Positions 1-8,762 of a stretch of 64,000 bases of DNA are shown piece by piece. This DNA comes from Photobacterium ganghwense (GTDB lineage Bacteria; Pseudomonadota; Gammaproteobacteria; Enterobacterales; Vibrionaceae). Position 1 is the stretch's first letter, and every line of letters begins with the position of its first letter. The position numbers and the translations under genes were made by a program. The stretch spans positions 1 through 64,000 of the forward strand of contig NZ_PYMI01000007.1 in NCBI RefSeq assembly GCF_003025595.1, written 5' to 3'. The notes beneath the pieces were generated by a model. It worked only from the letters and a program-made list of their open reading frames with translations, had not been told where the DNA came from and ran no database searches.

Positions 1-98
1 GGAACCAACTGATCCCATGCCGAACTCAGACGTGAAACGCAGCAGCGCCGATGGTAGTGTGGGGCCTCCCCATGTGAGAGTAGGACATCGCCAGGCAC
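1..98 (+). rRNA. rrf: 5S ribosomal RNA, 3' part
   Basis: The window opens inside 5S rRNA. The segment from position 1 follows the E. coli 5S sequence from memory (CATGCCGAACTCAGA, then GCGCCGATGGTAGTGTGGGG) and ends at the typical GCCAGGCA 3' end. The first 20 or so bases of the gene lie outside the window. The exact 3' end is uncertain by one or two bases. It is the end of an rRNA operon whose distal tRNAs follow. Confidence 0.95.
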
Positions 99-139
99 CC
101 AATTTAGGTTAGCGTTCTGAACAAACGTTAATCCTGAGT

Positions 140-216
140 GGAGCGGTAGTTCAGTTGGTTAGAATACCGGCCTGTCACGCCGGGGGTCGCGGGTTCGAGT
201 CCCGTCCGCTCCGCCA
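140..216 (+). tRNA. tRNA-Asp (GTC)
   Basis: A 77-base tRNA with acceptor stem GGAGCGG/CCGCTCC, anticodon GTC within CCTGTCACGC, T-loop GTTCGAGTC and encoded CCA end. It follows 5S rRNA by about 40 bases and is probably cotranscribed with the rRNA operon, as in several enteric and Vibrio operons. Confidence 0.97.
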
Positions 217-254
217 CTTATTTGAAGGGTTCGCCCTTCGGTCGAATGAGTCCC

Positions 255-291
255 GCTGGATCGCCAGCCCGGCCGTTCCGCCACTTATTCA
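255..291 (+). repeat. Repeat unit ending in a tRNA-Asp 3' tail remnant
   Basis: The 20 bases at 255-274 (GCTGGATCGCCAGCCCGGCC) recur almost unchanged at 499-519. They are followed by GTTCCGCCACTTATTCA, a near copy of the tRNA-Asp 3' end and its downstream flank (positions 207-221). It looks like a degenerate tandem copy of the end of the tRNA gene, not a functional tRNA. Confidence 0.7.
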
Positions 292-320
292 GACAAAGTT
301 AAGTCTTAAAAAATAACTAC

Positions 321-397
<77 letters not shown>

Positions 398-404
398 CTA
401 TCGA

Positions 405-433
405 AGCCTCAGCAGAAATGCTGGGGCTTTTTT
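405..433 (+). terminator. Rho-independent terminator of the rRNA/tRNA operon
   Basis: The hairpin CCTCAGC-agaaat-GCTGGGG is followed by a run of six T. It starts 8 bases after the tRNA-Trp CCA end and fits as the end of the rRNA-tRNA transcript. Confidence 0.8.
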
Positions 434-498
434 GCATTTTTACCTCCTAGGAAAGAGCCGCCGATTCCCCTGAAATTAATAAACAGTGCGTATTGGAA

Positions 499-575
499 GC
501 TGGATTCGCCAGCCCGGCCTAATCTCTCCACTCCTGCCATTTTCGAAGCTCAGACTAGGCATCCCCGAAAAAATG
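499..575 (+). repeat. Second repeat unit: tRNA-Trp 3' tail and terminator remnant
   Basis: The 499-519 unit matches 255-274. It is followed by AATCTCTCCACTCCTGCCA and a decayed copy of the terminator (ATGCTGGGG at 563-571), paralleling the tRNA-Trp tail and terminator at 379-427. This is a degenerate duplication of the end of the operon. The following stretch, 576-960, holds no gene that I can support. Confidence 0.7.
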
Positions 576-960
576 CTGGGGATCTGATTCGTTGGTGCTT
601 ACCACTCTTGCCTAAATAACTCCGTGTCTTAAGGAGGCTGCGTCTCAATGAAGCATACACCTCGAAGATCGTGATTTTTCCCAACTGAGATATAAATATG
701 TGATGATAAAAGTCAGTGTTATGACTGGCTGATGGCTAACCTAACCCTCAAAATTGTAAGGTTTTCTTTAAAAGTGAGAGATCTCGTGACGGATAGAAGC
801 CAAATTGGTGAAAAGAAAAGGCATAGACTTTTGCTGAATCGCACGGCAAACTTGGCGCTTTTAATGAGCACATTATGAGTGGTGGTTCGAGGTTTGATAC
901 TTCTCTGACAGTAGGTGAGTAGCTTAAACTGTCAGAAAACACCGCTTGAAGGGAGACGCT

Positions 961-1296
961 ATGCCACACCTACGATTCAGAGCCATTGAGTTTGATCACG
1001 TAAAATCGTTGTCGACCAAGCTGGTTGATGAACTGGAGCCTTTAATGGTGTGCCCCCGTGAAGATTTTACGCTGGAGCATATTTCCACCACGTTCATTTT
1101 TGACGGGGAAGTGTCTGATGCTTATCCGTTTGTCGAAGTACTGTGGTTTGACCGGGACCAGGATGTTCAGGATAAAGTTGCTCAAAGTATTACCGCTGCG
1201 GTGCGGGCTGAACTTGAAGATCCGGAACTGGATGTTGCGGTGATTTTTACGGCGCTGACACCGTCGGCGTATTATGACAACGGCAGTCATTATTGA
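961..1296 (+). CDS. DUF1904 family protein
   Basis: A small soluble protein of 111 residues that I assign to the DUF1904 family, whose fold resembles tautomerases/MIF; the biological function is unknown. The ATG at 961 is preferred because AGGGAG lies just upstream; an in-frame TTG at 946 has no such site. No signal peptide or membrane segment is visible. A terminator hairpin follows directly, so it is probably a single-gene transcript. Confidence 0.75.
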   Translation: MPHLRFRAIEFDHVKSLSTKLVDELEPLMVCPREDFTLEHISTTFIFDGEVSDAYPFVEVLWFDRDQDVQDKVAQSITAAVRAELEDPELDVAVIFTALTPSAYYDNGSHY

Positions 1297-1301
1297 GTTA
1301 T

Positions 1302-1324
1302 CAACGGCCTTTGGGCCGTTTTCC
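1302..1324 (+). terminator. Terminator after the DUF1904 gene
   Basis: AACGGCC-ttt-GGCCGTT followed by TTCC lies directly after the stop codon at 1296. Confidence 0.7.
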
Positions 1325-1357
1325 TTTCGGGGCTGAAGTCGTTTTTAGGTAGGGTCA

Positions 1358-2203
1358 ATGTCACGCTATACCAAGGTTGTTGCAGGATTAGGTGCGGTCG
1401 CAGGAGCGTTGGGGATCAGTGCCTTCAACTGGTCATTTGATGTCTCGGATGTTCCGGAGGTCAGTGCAAATGTGCTGGCTCCGCAATTTTCGTATAGCTG
1501 CGTTCATAGTGAAGTGGCTTTGCCTTTGGATCAGCAGGGGGAATTCTCTGTATCGGTCTGGAATATCTATAAACAGCAGAAAGAAAACTGGCGTGAGGCG
1601 TTGGCGCAATTCTCTGCGCACAGTCAGCTGGTGCTTTTGCAGGAAGCCAGCCTGACGCCCGGCTTGAAAGATTATCTGGATGACACCGAATGGAAAGTCC
1701 GGATGGCCAATGCGTTCAAGTTTTTGAATACCCCGGCTGGCGTAATGAACCTTTCCAGTGTCAATGCCAAGACGACCTGCGCCTATCTGGCTATGGAGCC
1801 CTGGCTGCGTCTGCCGAAATCTGCATTATTGTCTGAGTTTGTGCTGTCGGATGGAAAGACATTGGCTGTGGTGAACCTGCACGGGGTGAATTTCGCGCTT
1901 GGGCTTGAAGAGTACAAAGAGCAATTCAATACCTTAAAGAAGGTGCTGGACAAGCACATTGGCCCAATCATTCTGGCGGGAGATTTTAATACCTGGCGTC
2001 AGGCTCGGGTTGAGGTGGTAGAGCATTTTGCGCAAAGTTTGGGTCTGAAAGACGTGGTGCTTGAGCGGGATCGTCGAATCAAGGTGTTCGGTAAGCCATT
2101 GGATCATCTGTATTATCGCGGGGTTCGTCTGGTAAATGCAGAGGCACCCGTAACGGATGCCTCAGATCACAATCCGATCATTGCCAGATTCAGGCTGCAA
2201 TAA
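1358..2203 (+). CDS. Endonuclease/exonuclease/phosphatase family protein
   Basis: The protein has 281 residues. The metal-dependent EEP superfamily fold is indicated by the ordered motifs SVSVWNIYK, LVLLQEAS (catalytic Glu), NLHGVNF, ILAGDFNTW (Asp/Asn) and the C-terminal SDHNPI (Asp-His). Residues 1-24 form a hydrophobic, signal-like N-terminus, so it may be exported or membrane-anchored. The substrate (nucleic acid, phospholipid or sugar phosphate) cannot be told from sequence. It runs convergently with the YIP1 gene, and the two 3' ends overlap by 14 bases. Confidence 0.8.
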   Translation: MSRYTKVVAGLGAVAGALGISAFNWSFDVSDVPEVSANVLAPQFSYSCVHSEVALPLDQQGEFSVSVWNIYKQQKENWREALAQFSAHSQLVLLQEASLTPGLKDYLDDTEWKVRMANAFKFLNTPAGVMNLSSVNAKTTCAYLAMEPWLRLPKSALLSEFVLSDGKTLAVVNLHGVNFALGLEEYKEQFNTLKKVLDKHIGPIILAGDFNTWRQARVEVVEHFAQSLGLKDVVLERDRRIKVFGKPLDHLYYRGVRLVNAEAPVTDASDHNPIIARFRLQ

Positions 2204-2879
2204 TCAGCAATGGCCAGATCAGCAGTGTCATTAGCCAAGGCAGGGCGGCAACAATAATGCATTTAGCCCGGTCGTAATCGGTCCAGGCACTGACAACGGC
2301 ATAGCTCAGTGCAATATACCAAGGCATCAGTAACGGTATCGTCGTGGTAAATGGCGACCATGGGCTGTTGAGAGGGAGTTTCAGCAGGCCATTAAGGCTA
2401 TTCAGATCCGCTGCATTCGGCAGAATCTGGCTGGTGTTAAAGACAGCATTCAGGTAACTGGCTAAATCACCAATGACAGCCGGTAACATGATAAAGCAGG
2501 CCGCGGCCAACCATTTACCGAAGCTGTGGGTATAAGTGCTGCTTTTGGTTGACAGGTTCAGCCACAGAGCCAGCACAAACAGCGCTGCAGTACGGCCAAT
2601 CACATCACTGAATACTTCACCAGCCAGCAGAACTTCTTTACTGAGCCAGGCTTCCTGGATTTCTTGTTCCACATTACCGAGCTGATACATCAGCGTTTGC
2701 TGCAGCCAGGGCAGATCCACATGATTAAAGTACGCTCCCCAGAAGAAAAACGGGCCGAGAATAATCAGCAGATACGGTACAAACGCCCACTTCGGGCGTT
2801 CGTGGATGGCTGCAAAGCATTCAATTGGTGAGCGGAATGCATCCACAACGGCAATAAACGGATTGGATGACGGTGTCAT
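2190..2879 (-). CDS. YIP1 family membrane protein
   Basis: A 229-residue protein with about five hydrophobic segments (around residues 33-55, 95-115, 125-150, 185-205 and 208-228), typical of bacterial YIP1-domain inner-membrane proteins; function unknown. Its start codon overlaps the mltD stop in an ATGA arrangement (2876-2879), so the two are translationally coupled. The link to a murein hydrolase may hint at an envelope role, but that is inference from position only. Confidence 0.75.
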   Translation of the reverse strand: MTPSSNPFIAVVDAFRSPIECFAAIHERPKWAFVPYLLIILGPFFFWGAYFNHVDLPWLQQTLMYQLGNVEQEIQEAWLSKEVLLAGEVFSDVIGRTAALFVLALWLNLSTKSSTYTHSFGKWLAAACFIMLPAVIGDLASYLNAVFNTSQILPNAADLNSLNGLLKLPLNSPWSPFTTTIPLLMPWYIALSYAVVSAWTDYDRAKCIIVAALPWLMTLLIWPLLIIAA

Positions 2880-4438
2880 GCGCTTACCTTAGTGACATCA
2901 ATGTACAGTTTCAGTTTTTGTCCCGGCTTCAGGTATTTTTGACTGCCGATTTGATTCCATTTCACCACATCAGCCACTTTCACATTGTAGCGTTTAGCAA
3001 TGGTGCTCAGGTTATCGCCAGACTGCACTTCATAATAGACGGTTCGCAAAGCATTGCTGGTGTCTTTGTCTTTCCACAAGGTGAGCTTTTGTCCGATACG
3101 CAGCGGTTTGCGCTGGGTAATATCATTCCATTTCTGGATATCTTTCACCGAGACATTATTGCTGCGTGCAATGCTCCACAGGCTGTCACCAGAACGGACG
3201 GTGTAGCTGGTGCGATAGCCGTTTTCGTGGGTCACCTGGTTTTTCCGGACCAGACTTACCGCCGGAGCGTCCGGCCCCTGCGAGGCAACCGGAATTAGTA
3301 GGTGGCGACCAACCCGGATATTGGTACCGGTCATATTGTTGGCACGTTGAATCTGTTTAGTCGTGGTCCGGTGTTTTTTGGCGAGCGCACTTAGGCTGTC
3401 ACCGGATTTAACCTGGTAACGAATGACCTTCATGCCACGACGACCATTTTTGGCAAATGCGGTGTTGAATCCATCAACCTTATTAATCGGAAGCAGGAGG
3501 TGACTTGGGCCATCTGGAGCGGTTGCCCAGTGGTTGTAGCCGGGATTAAGGCTTTGCAGTGTTTCTACATTGACACCGGCAAAGGATGCCGCCATCGCCA
3601 AGTCCATCTGAGTGCCAGGTTTTACCAGTTTCACCGCCGGTTTATTAGCGATTACCGGAATGTCGAGACCGTATTTTTCGTGATTACGGATCACATCGGC
3701 GACAGCCAGCAGTTTCGGTACGTAGCCACTGGTTTCTTCAGGCAGATTCAGCGACCAGAAATCCGTAGGCTTGCCTGCAGCTTGGTTTTGGCTGATGGCT
3801 CGGAAAACCCGGCCTTCGCCAGTATTGTAGGCTGCCAGAGCATGAAGCCAGTTCCCATCGAATTTGCGGTTTAGGTACGTCAGTAAGTCCAGAGCCGCAC
3901 GGGTTGATTCCACCACGTCACGGCGGCCGTCATACCACCAGTCCTGTTTTAGTCCGAAGGTGCGTCCTGTCGGCTGAGTGATCTGCCACAGCCCGGCCGC
4001 ATGCCCGTGTGAGTAGGCAAACTGATCGAAAGAGCTTTCTACGATAGGGAGTAACGCGAGTTCCAGAGGGAGGTTACGTTTTTCAATTTCTTCGGTGATC
4101 AGGTACAGGAAGGGCTCGGCACGTTGTGCGACAACTTGAAGGTGACCCGGGTAGCGGCGGTACCAGTTGCGGTAGTAATTAACGCGTTGGTTTTCAGGTA
4201 TCTCGAGAGACATCTGCATACTGATCCGCTTCCAGACATCGTCTTGTTCCTGCGGTGTCACGGTCACGACTGGCGGGACATTCTGCGGCGTTGCCTTTGT
4301 TGTTGGTTTGGTAGCAACCTGGGCCGCAGACGGGTTAAGGGGGGTTGTGTTTGTCGTTTCTTCTACTGTATCTGTCGTTTTAGTAATTTGGCAACCAGCC
4401 AGTAATAGCGCACTTGCCAAAAAAATTCGGGATTTCAT
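2876..4438 (-). CDS. mltD: Membrane-bound lytic murein transglycosylase D
   Basis: A 520-residue lipoprotein. The N-terminus ends in the lipobox LLLAGC, with the lipidated Cys at 16. An SLT goose-type lysozyme domain lies at about 100-260, with the catalytic Glu in PIVESSFDQFAYSHG followed by AAGLWQIT. Three LysM peptidoglycan-binding repeats occupy the C-terminus, each opening with Y.V.SGD.LS.IA. It cleaves the glycan strands of peptidoglycan to 1,6-anhydro products at the outer membrane. The gene order mltD-gloB is conserved in gammaproteobacteria. Confidence 0.95.
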   Translation of the reverse strand: MKSRIFLASALLLAGCQITKTTDTVEETTNTTPLNPSAAQVATKPTTKATPQNVPPVVTVTPQEQDDVWKRISMQMSLEIPENQRVNYYRNWYRRYPGHLQVVAQRAEPFLYLITEEIEKRNLPLELALLPIVESSFDQFAYSHGHAAGLWQITQPTGRTFGLKQDWWYDGRRDVVESTRAALDLLTYLNRKFDGNWLHALAAYNTGEGRVFRAISQNQAAGKPTDFWSLNLPEETSGYVPKLLAVADVIRNHEKYGLDIPVIANKPAVKLVKPGTQMDLAMAASFAGVNVETLQSLNPGYNHWATAPDGPSHLLLPINKVDGFNTAFAKNGRRGMKVIRYQVKSGDSLSALAKKHRTTTKQIQRANNMTGTNIRVGRHLLIPVASQGPDAPAVSLVRKNQVTHENGYRTSYTVRSGDSLWSIARSNNVSVKDIQKWNDITQRKPLRIGQKLTLWKDKDTSNALRTVYYEVQSGDNLSTIAKRYNVKVADVVKWNQIGSQKYLKPGQKLKLYIDVTKVSA

Positions 4439-4508
4439 GTGTCCAGCCCATAGCCAAAATAGCTGGAAATGATACTTGTCCTACCACCTCAGTGACAAGT
4501 GACAGATG

Positions 4509-5267
4509 TCAAAATTCGTCCTTCCAACGACGCAGCGCGGCAAAGGTTTCAACATCACTGTTGCCCGTCGCTTTGTTTGCAACGGATTTTTTGATGCTTG
4601 GCTGATCGCAGCGCAGGAAAGGATTAATCAGTTTTTCCTGTTTCAGAGTGCTCGGAATCGTGCTGATTCCCTGGGCACGCAAGCGGCTGACTTCTTCGCG
4701 GTAACGTTGCAGATGGGGGTTATCCTGCTCGGCTACCAGGGCAAAGGCCAGGTTGCTGCTGGTGTATTCGTGGGCGCAGTAGACTTCTGTTTCGTCCGGT
4801 AAGGCGGCCAGTTTTTGCAGGGAATGGAACATTTGCTCTGGCGTGCCTTCGAACAGGCGGCCACATCCAGCCGAAAACAGCGTGTCACCGCAAAACAGTT
4901 TGCCGTCTCCGACATAGGCGACATGACCGGCAGTGTGCCCCGGTACACCCAGGACCATAAAGCGTTCACCGAAAATTTCGACCTGATCCCCGTCTTCAAC
5001 CGAACGGGAAACTGCCGGAATGGGCTCGTCAGCCGGTGCAACTATGTTTATATTTGGATAACGACGCTTCAACTCGCTAAGACCACCGACGTGGTCGTGG
5101 TGGTGGTGGGTGATCAGAATGGCATCCAGATGCATTTGTTCTTCTTCCAGCACCTTGAGAACCGGAGCGGCCTCGCCGGGATCAACCACTACACAATGGT
5201 TATCCGGACTGTGAATCAGCCAGATGTAATTATCATTGAATGCAGGTATGCTTTTTACTGTCAGCAT
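4509..5267 (-). CDS. gloB: Hydroxyacylglutathione hydrolase (glyoxalase II)
   Basis: A 252-residue metallo-beta-lactamase-fold enzyme that hydrolyses S-lactoylglutathione to lactate and glutathione in methylglyoxal detoxification. It shows the dinuclear metal motif THHHHDH (residues 53-59), PGHTAGH, CGDTLF and CAHEYT, and the usual glyoxalase II C-terminal helical region. GGAG lies 6 bases ahead of the ATG. It is divergent from the yafS-like methyltransferase. Confidence 0.95.
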   Translation of the reverse strand: MLTVKSIPAFNDNYIWLIHSPDNHCVVVDPGEAAPVLKVLEEEQMHLDAILITHHHHDHVGGLSELKRRYPNINIVAPADEPIPAVSRSVEDGDQVEIFGERFMVLGVPGHTAGHVAYVGDGKLFCGDTLFSAGCGRLFEGTPEQMFHSLQKLAALPDETEVYCAHEYTSSNLAFALVAEQDNPHLQRYREEVSRLRAQGISTIPSTLKQEKLINPFLRCDQPSIKKSVANKATGNSDVETFAALRRWKDEF

Positions 5268-5326
5268 GATGTTGTTCTCCGGCCTGTTTCTGTTTTGTTG
5301 AGCATGGATTGAGTTTGGTGTCGCTT

Positions 5327-6070
5327 ATGAAGCCAGCCCGCATATTAAAACACATCGATCCACCCCATACCTGGTCGCAGGTCGTTAATGGCGAATGGGC
5401 CGCTGAGTTGCTTCAGGCCCAGCTGGACGAATGGTGGCCTAAGTTGTTTGGCTACCACATGTTGAAGCTGGGCGGGCTAAGTTGTGAATTAGCCAGTGGC
5501 CATTGTAACATCCAGCACCAAATTTGCATCGACAAGTTCAATCCACTGCATAACGTCGTGGCTGACCCGTTTGCATTGCCATTTGTCGAAAAAGCCTTTG
5601 ACGTTTGCCTGATTGCCCATCAGCTTGATTATTGCTCGGATCCTCACCGTTTGCTGCGAGAAATCGACAGAGTGACCATGGATGACGGTTATCTGCTGCT
5701 CAGTGGCACGAACCCAATCAGCGTGGTGGGGCTGCGGGCATTATTGCCCTGGAATCGCAAGCGTTATCCTTGGAAGGGGAGAATGTTTATGCCGATGCGG
5801 ATCAAAGACTGGCTGAGTGTGCTGAATTACGAAGTGGTTTTTCATGAAAACTTTGCCATTTTACCGGCCACTCATCATCAGGCTTGCTCTGCCTGGATGG
5901 AGGGGATGTTATCTGAAAGCTGCGCCGGTATCGGCAGCATGTATCTGATTGTGGCTCGTAAGCGTACTGTGCCCCTCAAACCGATTAAGCCGACCTGGAA
6001 AGTGCGACGGCAGTTGGCACCGTTGGGGATGAACTGTCGAACGAAGGCCAGTTCAAAGCGGCAGTGTTAA
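5327..6070 (+). CDS. Class I SAM-dependent methyltransferase, YafS-like
   Basis: About 247 residues. The middle of the protein matches the methyltransferase core (ADPFALPFVEKAFDVCLIAHQLDYCSDP, here spanning the acidic loop and motif IV), followed by a reductase-like LLREIDRV helix. The glycine-rich motif I is weak, as in YafS/UbiE-like proteins of this locus. Its place between gloB and rnhA matches E. coli yafS. The substrate is unknown. The first ATG at 5327 was chosen over an in-frame TTG at 5309; neither has a strong ribosome site. Confidence 0.75.
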   Translation: MKPARILKHIDPPHTWSQVVNGEWAAELLQAQLDEWWPKLFGYHMLKLGGLSCELASGHCNIQHQICIDKFNPLHNVVADPFALPFVEKAFDVCLIAHQLDYCSDPHRLLREIDRVTMDDGYLLLSGTNPISVVGLRALLPWNRKRYPWKGRMFMPMRIKDWLSVLNYEVVFHENFAILPATHHQACSAWMEGMLSESCAGIGSMYLIVARKRTVPLKPIKPTWKVRRQLAPLGMNCRTKASSKRQC

Positions 6071-6150
6071 CAATAAAACGGCACTACCCAAAAACACCGA
6101 TTTCCAAATTAACAGAGGCGGCCCGATTGCCGCCTTATATCCGCTTAGGG

Positions 6151-6615
6151 TCAGGAGGCTTGGTACCCGGTGTCTTCCTGAGTCGGGGCATTGGCCGCGG
6201 TACGAGCCAGTTCGTCACAACGTTCATTCTCAGGGTGACCCGCGTGACCTTTCACCCAGTGCCAGTTCACGTGATGGCGTTGGGTCTCGGTATCCAGCCG
6301 TTGCCATAAATCGGCGTTTTTCACTGGTTTTTTGTCAGCGGTTTTCCAGCCGCGCTTTTTCCAGTTGTGGATCCACTGGGTAATGCCTTGTCTTACGTAC
6401 TGACTGTCTGTCGTCAGGTCTACCTTGCAAGGTTCTTTCAGAGAGGCCAGGCCAACAATGGCGGCCAGCAGTTCCATCCGGTTATTGGTGGTCATGAAAA
6501 AGCCTTCGCTAAGCTCTTTTTCATGCTGTTTATAACGTAAAACCGTGCCGTAACCGCCGGGCCCCGGATTGCCGAGGCAAGATCCATCCGTGAAAATTTC
6601 TACCTGCTTGGTCAT
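6151..6615 (-). CDS. rnhA: Ribonuclease HI
   Basis: A 154-residue enzyme that degrades the RNA strand of RNA-DNA hybrids (primer and R-loop removal). The acidic catalytic residues fall at the same positions as in the E. coli protein: Asp10 (FTDGS), Glu48 (NRMELLA) and Asp70 (TTDSQY); the WVKGHAG His and a late Asp (ERCDELA) are also present. It is divergent from dnaQ, and the 52-base gap must hold both promoters. Confidence 0.96.
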   Translation of the reverse strand: MTKQVEIFTDGSCLGNPGPGGYGTVLRYKQHEKELSEGFFMTTNNRMELLAAIVGLASLKEPCKVDLTTDSQYVRQGITQWIHNWKKRGWKTADKKPVKNADLWQRLDTETQRHHVNWHWVKGHAGHPENERCDELARTAANAPTQEDTGYQAS

Positions 6616-6667
6616 ATTTGGTAGTATTCGTCTTAGTTGAAAACTTTAGTCTGACACAATCGCTGCT

Positions 6668-7396
6668 ATGAAAGCCACTAATGAACGCATAATCGTCTTT
6701 GATACCGAAACAACCGGTATGAATATGACCGGTCCTCACTATGAAGGGCACCGTATTGTAGAAATCGGTGCCGTGGAGATCATTAACCGTAAACTGACCG
6801 GGAACAGTTTCCATGTCTATATCCGGCCGGATCGTAATATCGATGTGGAAGCCATTGATGTTCACGGTATTACGGATGAATTTTTGCGCGACAAACCGAC
6901 TTACGCTGACATCCATGATGAATTCATGGAGTTTATTCGCGGCGCCGAGCTGGTTGCCCACAACGCACCCTTCGATATCGGTTTTATGGACTATGAGTTC
7001 AGCAAGCTGGATACGTCGATAGGAAAAACGACTGATTTCTGTAAGGTCACCGATACCCTGGACATGGCCAAGCGCCTATTTCCGGGGAAACGGAACAACC
7101 TTGATGTGCTCTGCTCGCGCTACGGGATAGACAACTCGCACCGTACGCTACACGGGGCCTTGCTCGATGCCGAGATTCTGGCTGATGTCTACCTGATGAT
7201 GACAGGTGGCCAGACGTCGCTGGCGCTGAATGCCGGGGGCGAAGAAAGTGATGCTGGTACCGAAAATGAAATCCGACGCTTGGCGTCCGGGCGAAAAGCG
7301 CTAAAGGTTATTCGAGCATCTGCCGATGAATTATCTGCGCATGAGCAGCGTCTGGATATCATAGGTAAAAAAGCCGACGTTATGTGGCGTCTATAA
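6668..7396 (+). CDS. dnaQ: DNA polymerase III epsilon subunit (3'-5' proofreading)
   Basis: A 242-residue DEDDh exonuclease. Exo I is FDTETTG (Asp12, Glu14), Exo II is in VAHNAPFDIGF, and Exo III is in LHGALLDAEILADVY. The C-terminal tail (about 190-242) is the linker and region that binds the alpha subunit. It removes misincorporated bases in the replicative polymerase core. It is divergent from rnhA, as in E. coli. Confidence 0.96.
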   Translation: MKATNERIIVFDTETTGMNMTGPHYEGHRIVEIGAVEIINRKLTGNSFHVYIRPDRNIDVEAIDVHGITDEFLRDKPTYADIHDEFMEFIRGAELVAHNAPFDIGFMDYEFSKLDTSIGKTTDFCKVTDTLDMAKRLFPGKRNNLDVLCSRYGIDNSHRTLHGALLDAEILADVYLMMTGGQTSLALNAGGEESDAGTENEIRRLASGRKALKVIRASADELSAHEQRLDIIGKKADVMWRL

Positions 7397-7404
7397 GAGG
7401 TACA

Positions 7405-8646
7405 ATGAAGCGATTATCTTGGCTAATTGGATTATTGCCGGTGTTGTCGTGGGCAAGCGACGATGCGGCTATGTCATGGCTGGATAACCGCTTCCGTGTT
7501 GACCCGACCATCAAGCAGGTCTCGTTTGTGGTCAAACGTGAACAGAGCAGCCATTCGGTTGTACTGGTTCGCCCTGACGGGCAAAAATATTATGCCTGGC
7601 GCCATCCGGACAATGTGTCCTGGTACGAAGAACCCGGCATGGATATCATCTCCATTGAAAACCCGATGCCCGGCCCCTGGCAGGCTGTCGGTAAAGTCAC
7701 GCCTACCAATCAGGTAAAAGTGCTGTCAGATCTGCAGTTGCAGGTTGCCACGTTACCTTCCCGTCTTTATCAGTCGGAAACCCTCAAATTTACGGCACGC
7801 TTAACCCAGAATGGCCAGCCATTGACGATGCGGGATTTTCTGGATCGGGTGAAGTTATCGGTGGTGTTCTACGAATACATTGAGAATGTCGAGTCGCTGC
7901 CGAAAGAATCCCAGCCGTCGCCAATTCCGTTAGGGGAGTTTGCTGACGATGGCTTAGGCTTTGACGAGGTGCCGGGAGATGGCGTGTTTACGGTGGCATT
8001 ACCGGTGGAATTGCAGCCGGGGAAATACCGGGTTAGCCTGAGCTCTGGCAATGGCATCTTCTTACGGACGGTTGAGCAGGAAGTACTGGTTTATCCACCA
8101 CCACTGCGCGCCAGCTTTATTCAGGGGCGTGGGCGGCATGAGTATCACCAGATTGTGGTGGATGCCGAGGAAGGTGCCATCAAGCCGGGATCGCTTGCCG
8201 CTCATATCGAGCAGGTCAGCTTTGACGGTACCCGAACTATCAGCCAGCAGGCGGCGTTAAGCGATGAGGTTGATCTGAAGGTCTGGCTGCCAAACGGAGA
8301 AAAACCGGGGCGTTATACCTGGTCTGGCTGGCTTTATGCGACGGACAACTTCAATAACCGTGAACTGATTTTTAAACTGCCGGAGAGCCATTTTGCCGTG
8401 ATGGCTGAACTTCAGCTGGATCGCAACCTGGAGTCATTCCGGGAGCAGCAGGAAGCTAAAGCCAAGCAGGCTGAAATTGCTCAGATGGAAGCGGAACGTG
8501 AAGCGGCGCGCAGTAAAGCGTGGAAGATGATTGCCGCAGCAAACCTGGGCGTGATCGGACTGGTGGCGTTGCTGATGGTGCTATGGCGCAAATGGCGAGC
8601 CAAGAAAGCCGTGAATGATGCGGGGCTGGATATTCCTGAAGCCTGA
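7405..8646 (+). CDS. TIGR03503 family protein, exported and membrane-anchored
   Basis: A 413-residue protein of a family seen mainly in Vibrionaceae and relatives; function unknown. A signal peptide covers residues 1-17. The middle is beta-rich (Ig-like or choice-of-anchor-like, with FADDGLGFDEVPGDGVF). A charged coiled-coil stretch rich in Glu, Ala and Lys lies at about 345-375, then a single membrane helix (about 378-398) and a basic cytoplasmic tail. The ATG at 7405 follows AGG and is preferred over an upstream non-ATG start inside dnaQ. It sits right after dnaQ and may be cotranscribed. Confidence 0.7.
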   Translation: MKRLSWLIGLLPVLSWASDDAAMSWLDNRFRVDPTIKQVSFVVKREQSSHSVVLVRPDGQKYYAWRHPDNVSWYEEPGMDIISIENPMPGPWQAVGKVTPTNQVKVLSDLQLQVATLPSRLYQSETLKFTARLTQNGQPLTMRDFLDRVKLSVVFYEYIENVESLPKESQPSPIPLGEFADDGLGFDEVPGDGVFTVALPVELQPGKYRVSLSSGNGIFLRTVEQEVLVYPPPLRASFIQGRGRHEYHQIVVDAEEGAIKPGSLAAHIEQVSFDGTRTISQQAALSDEVDLKVWLPNGEKPGRYTWSGWLYATDNFNNRELIFKLPESHFAVMAELQLDRNLESFREQQEAKAKQAEIAQMEAEREAARSKAWKMIAAANLGVIGLVALLMVLWRKWRAKKAVNDAGLDIPEA

Positions 8647-8689
8647 GGGCTGCCCCCGACAGATGGAGTCGCGCAAGCAGAACAAAGAA

Positions 8690-8717
8690 AAGGGAAGCCA
8701 TTGGCTTCCCTTTTTTC
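8690..8717. terminator. Bidirectional terminator hairpin
   Basis: AAGGGAAGCC-at-tGGCTTCCCTT followed by TTTT lies between the TIGR03503 gene and the convergent fadE, and can serve the forward transcript. Confidence 0.85.
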
Positions 8718-8762
8718 GTCAGGGTTCCCCCCTAACTGACGTTGTTGCCTGCAGCAGATGGT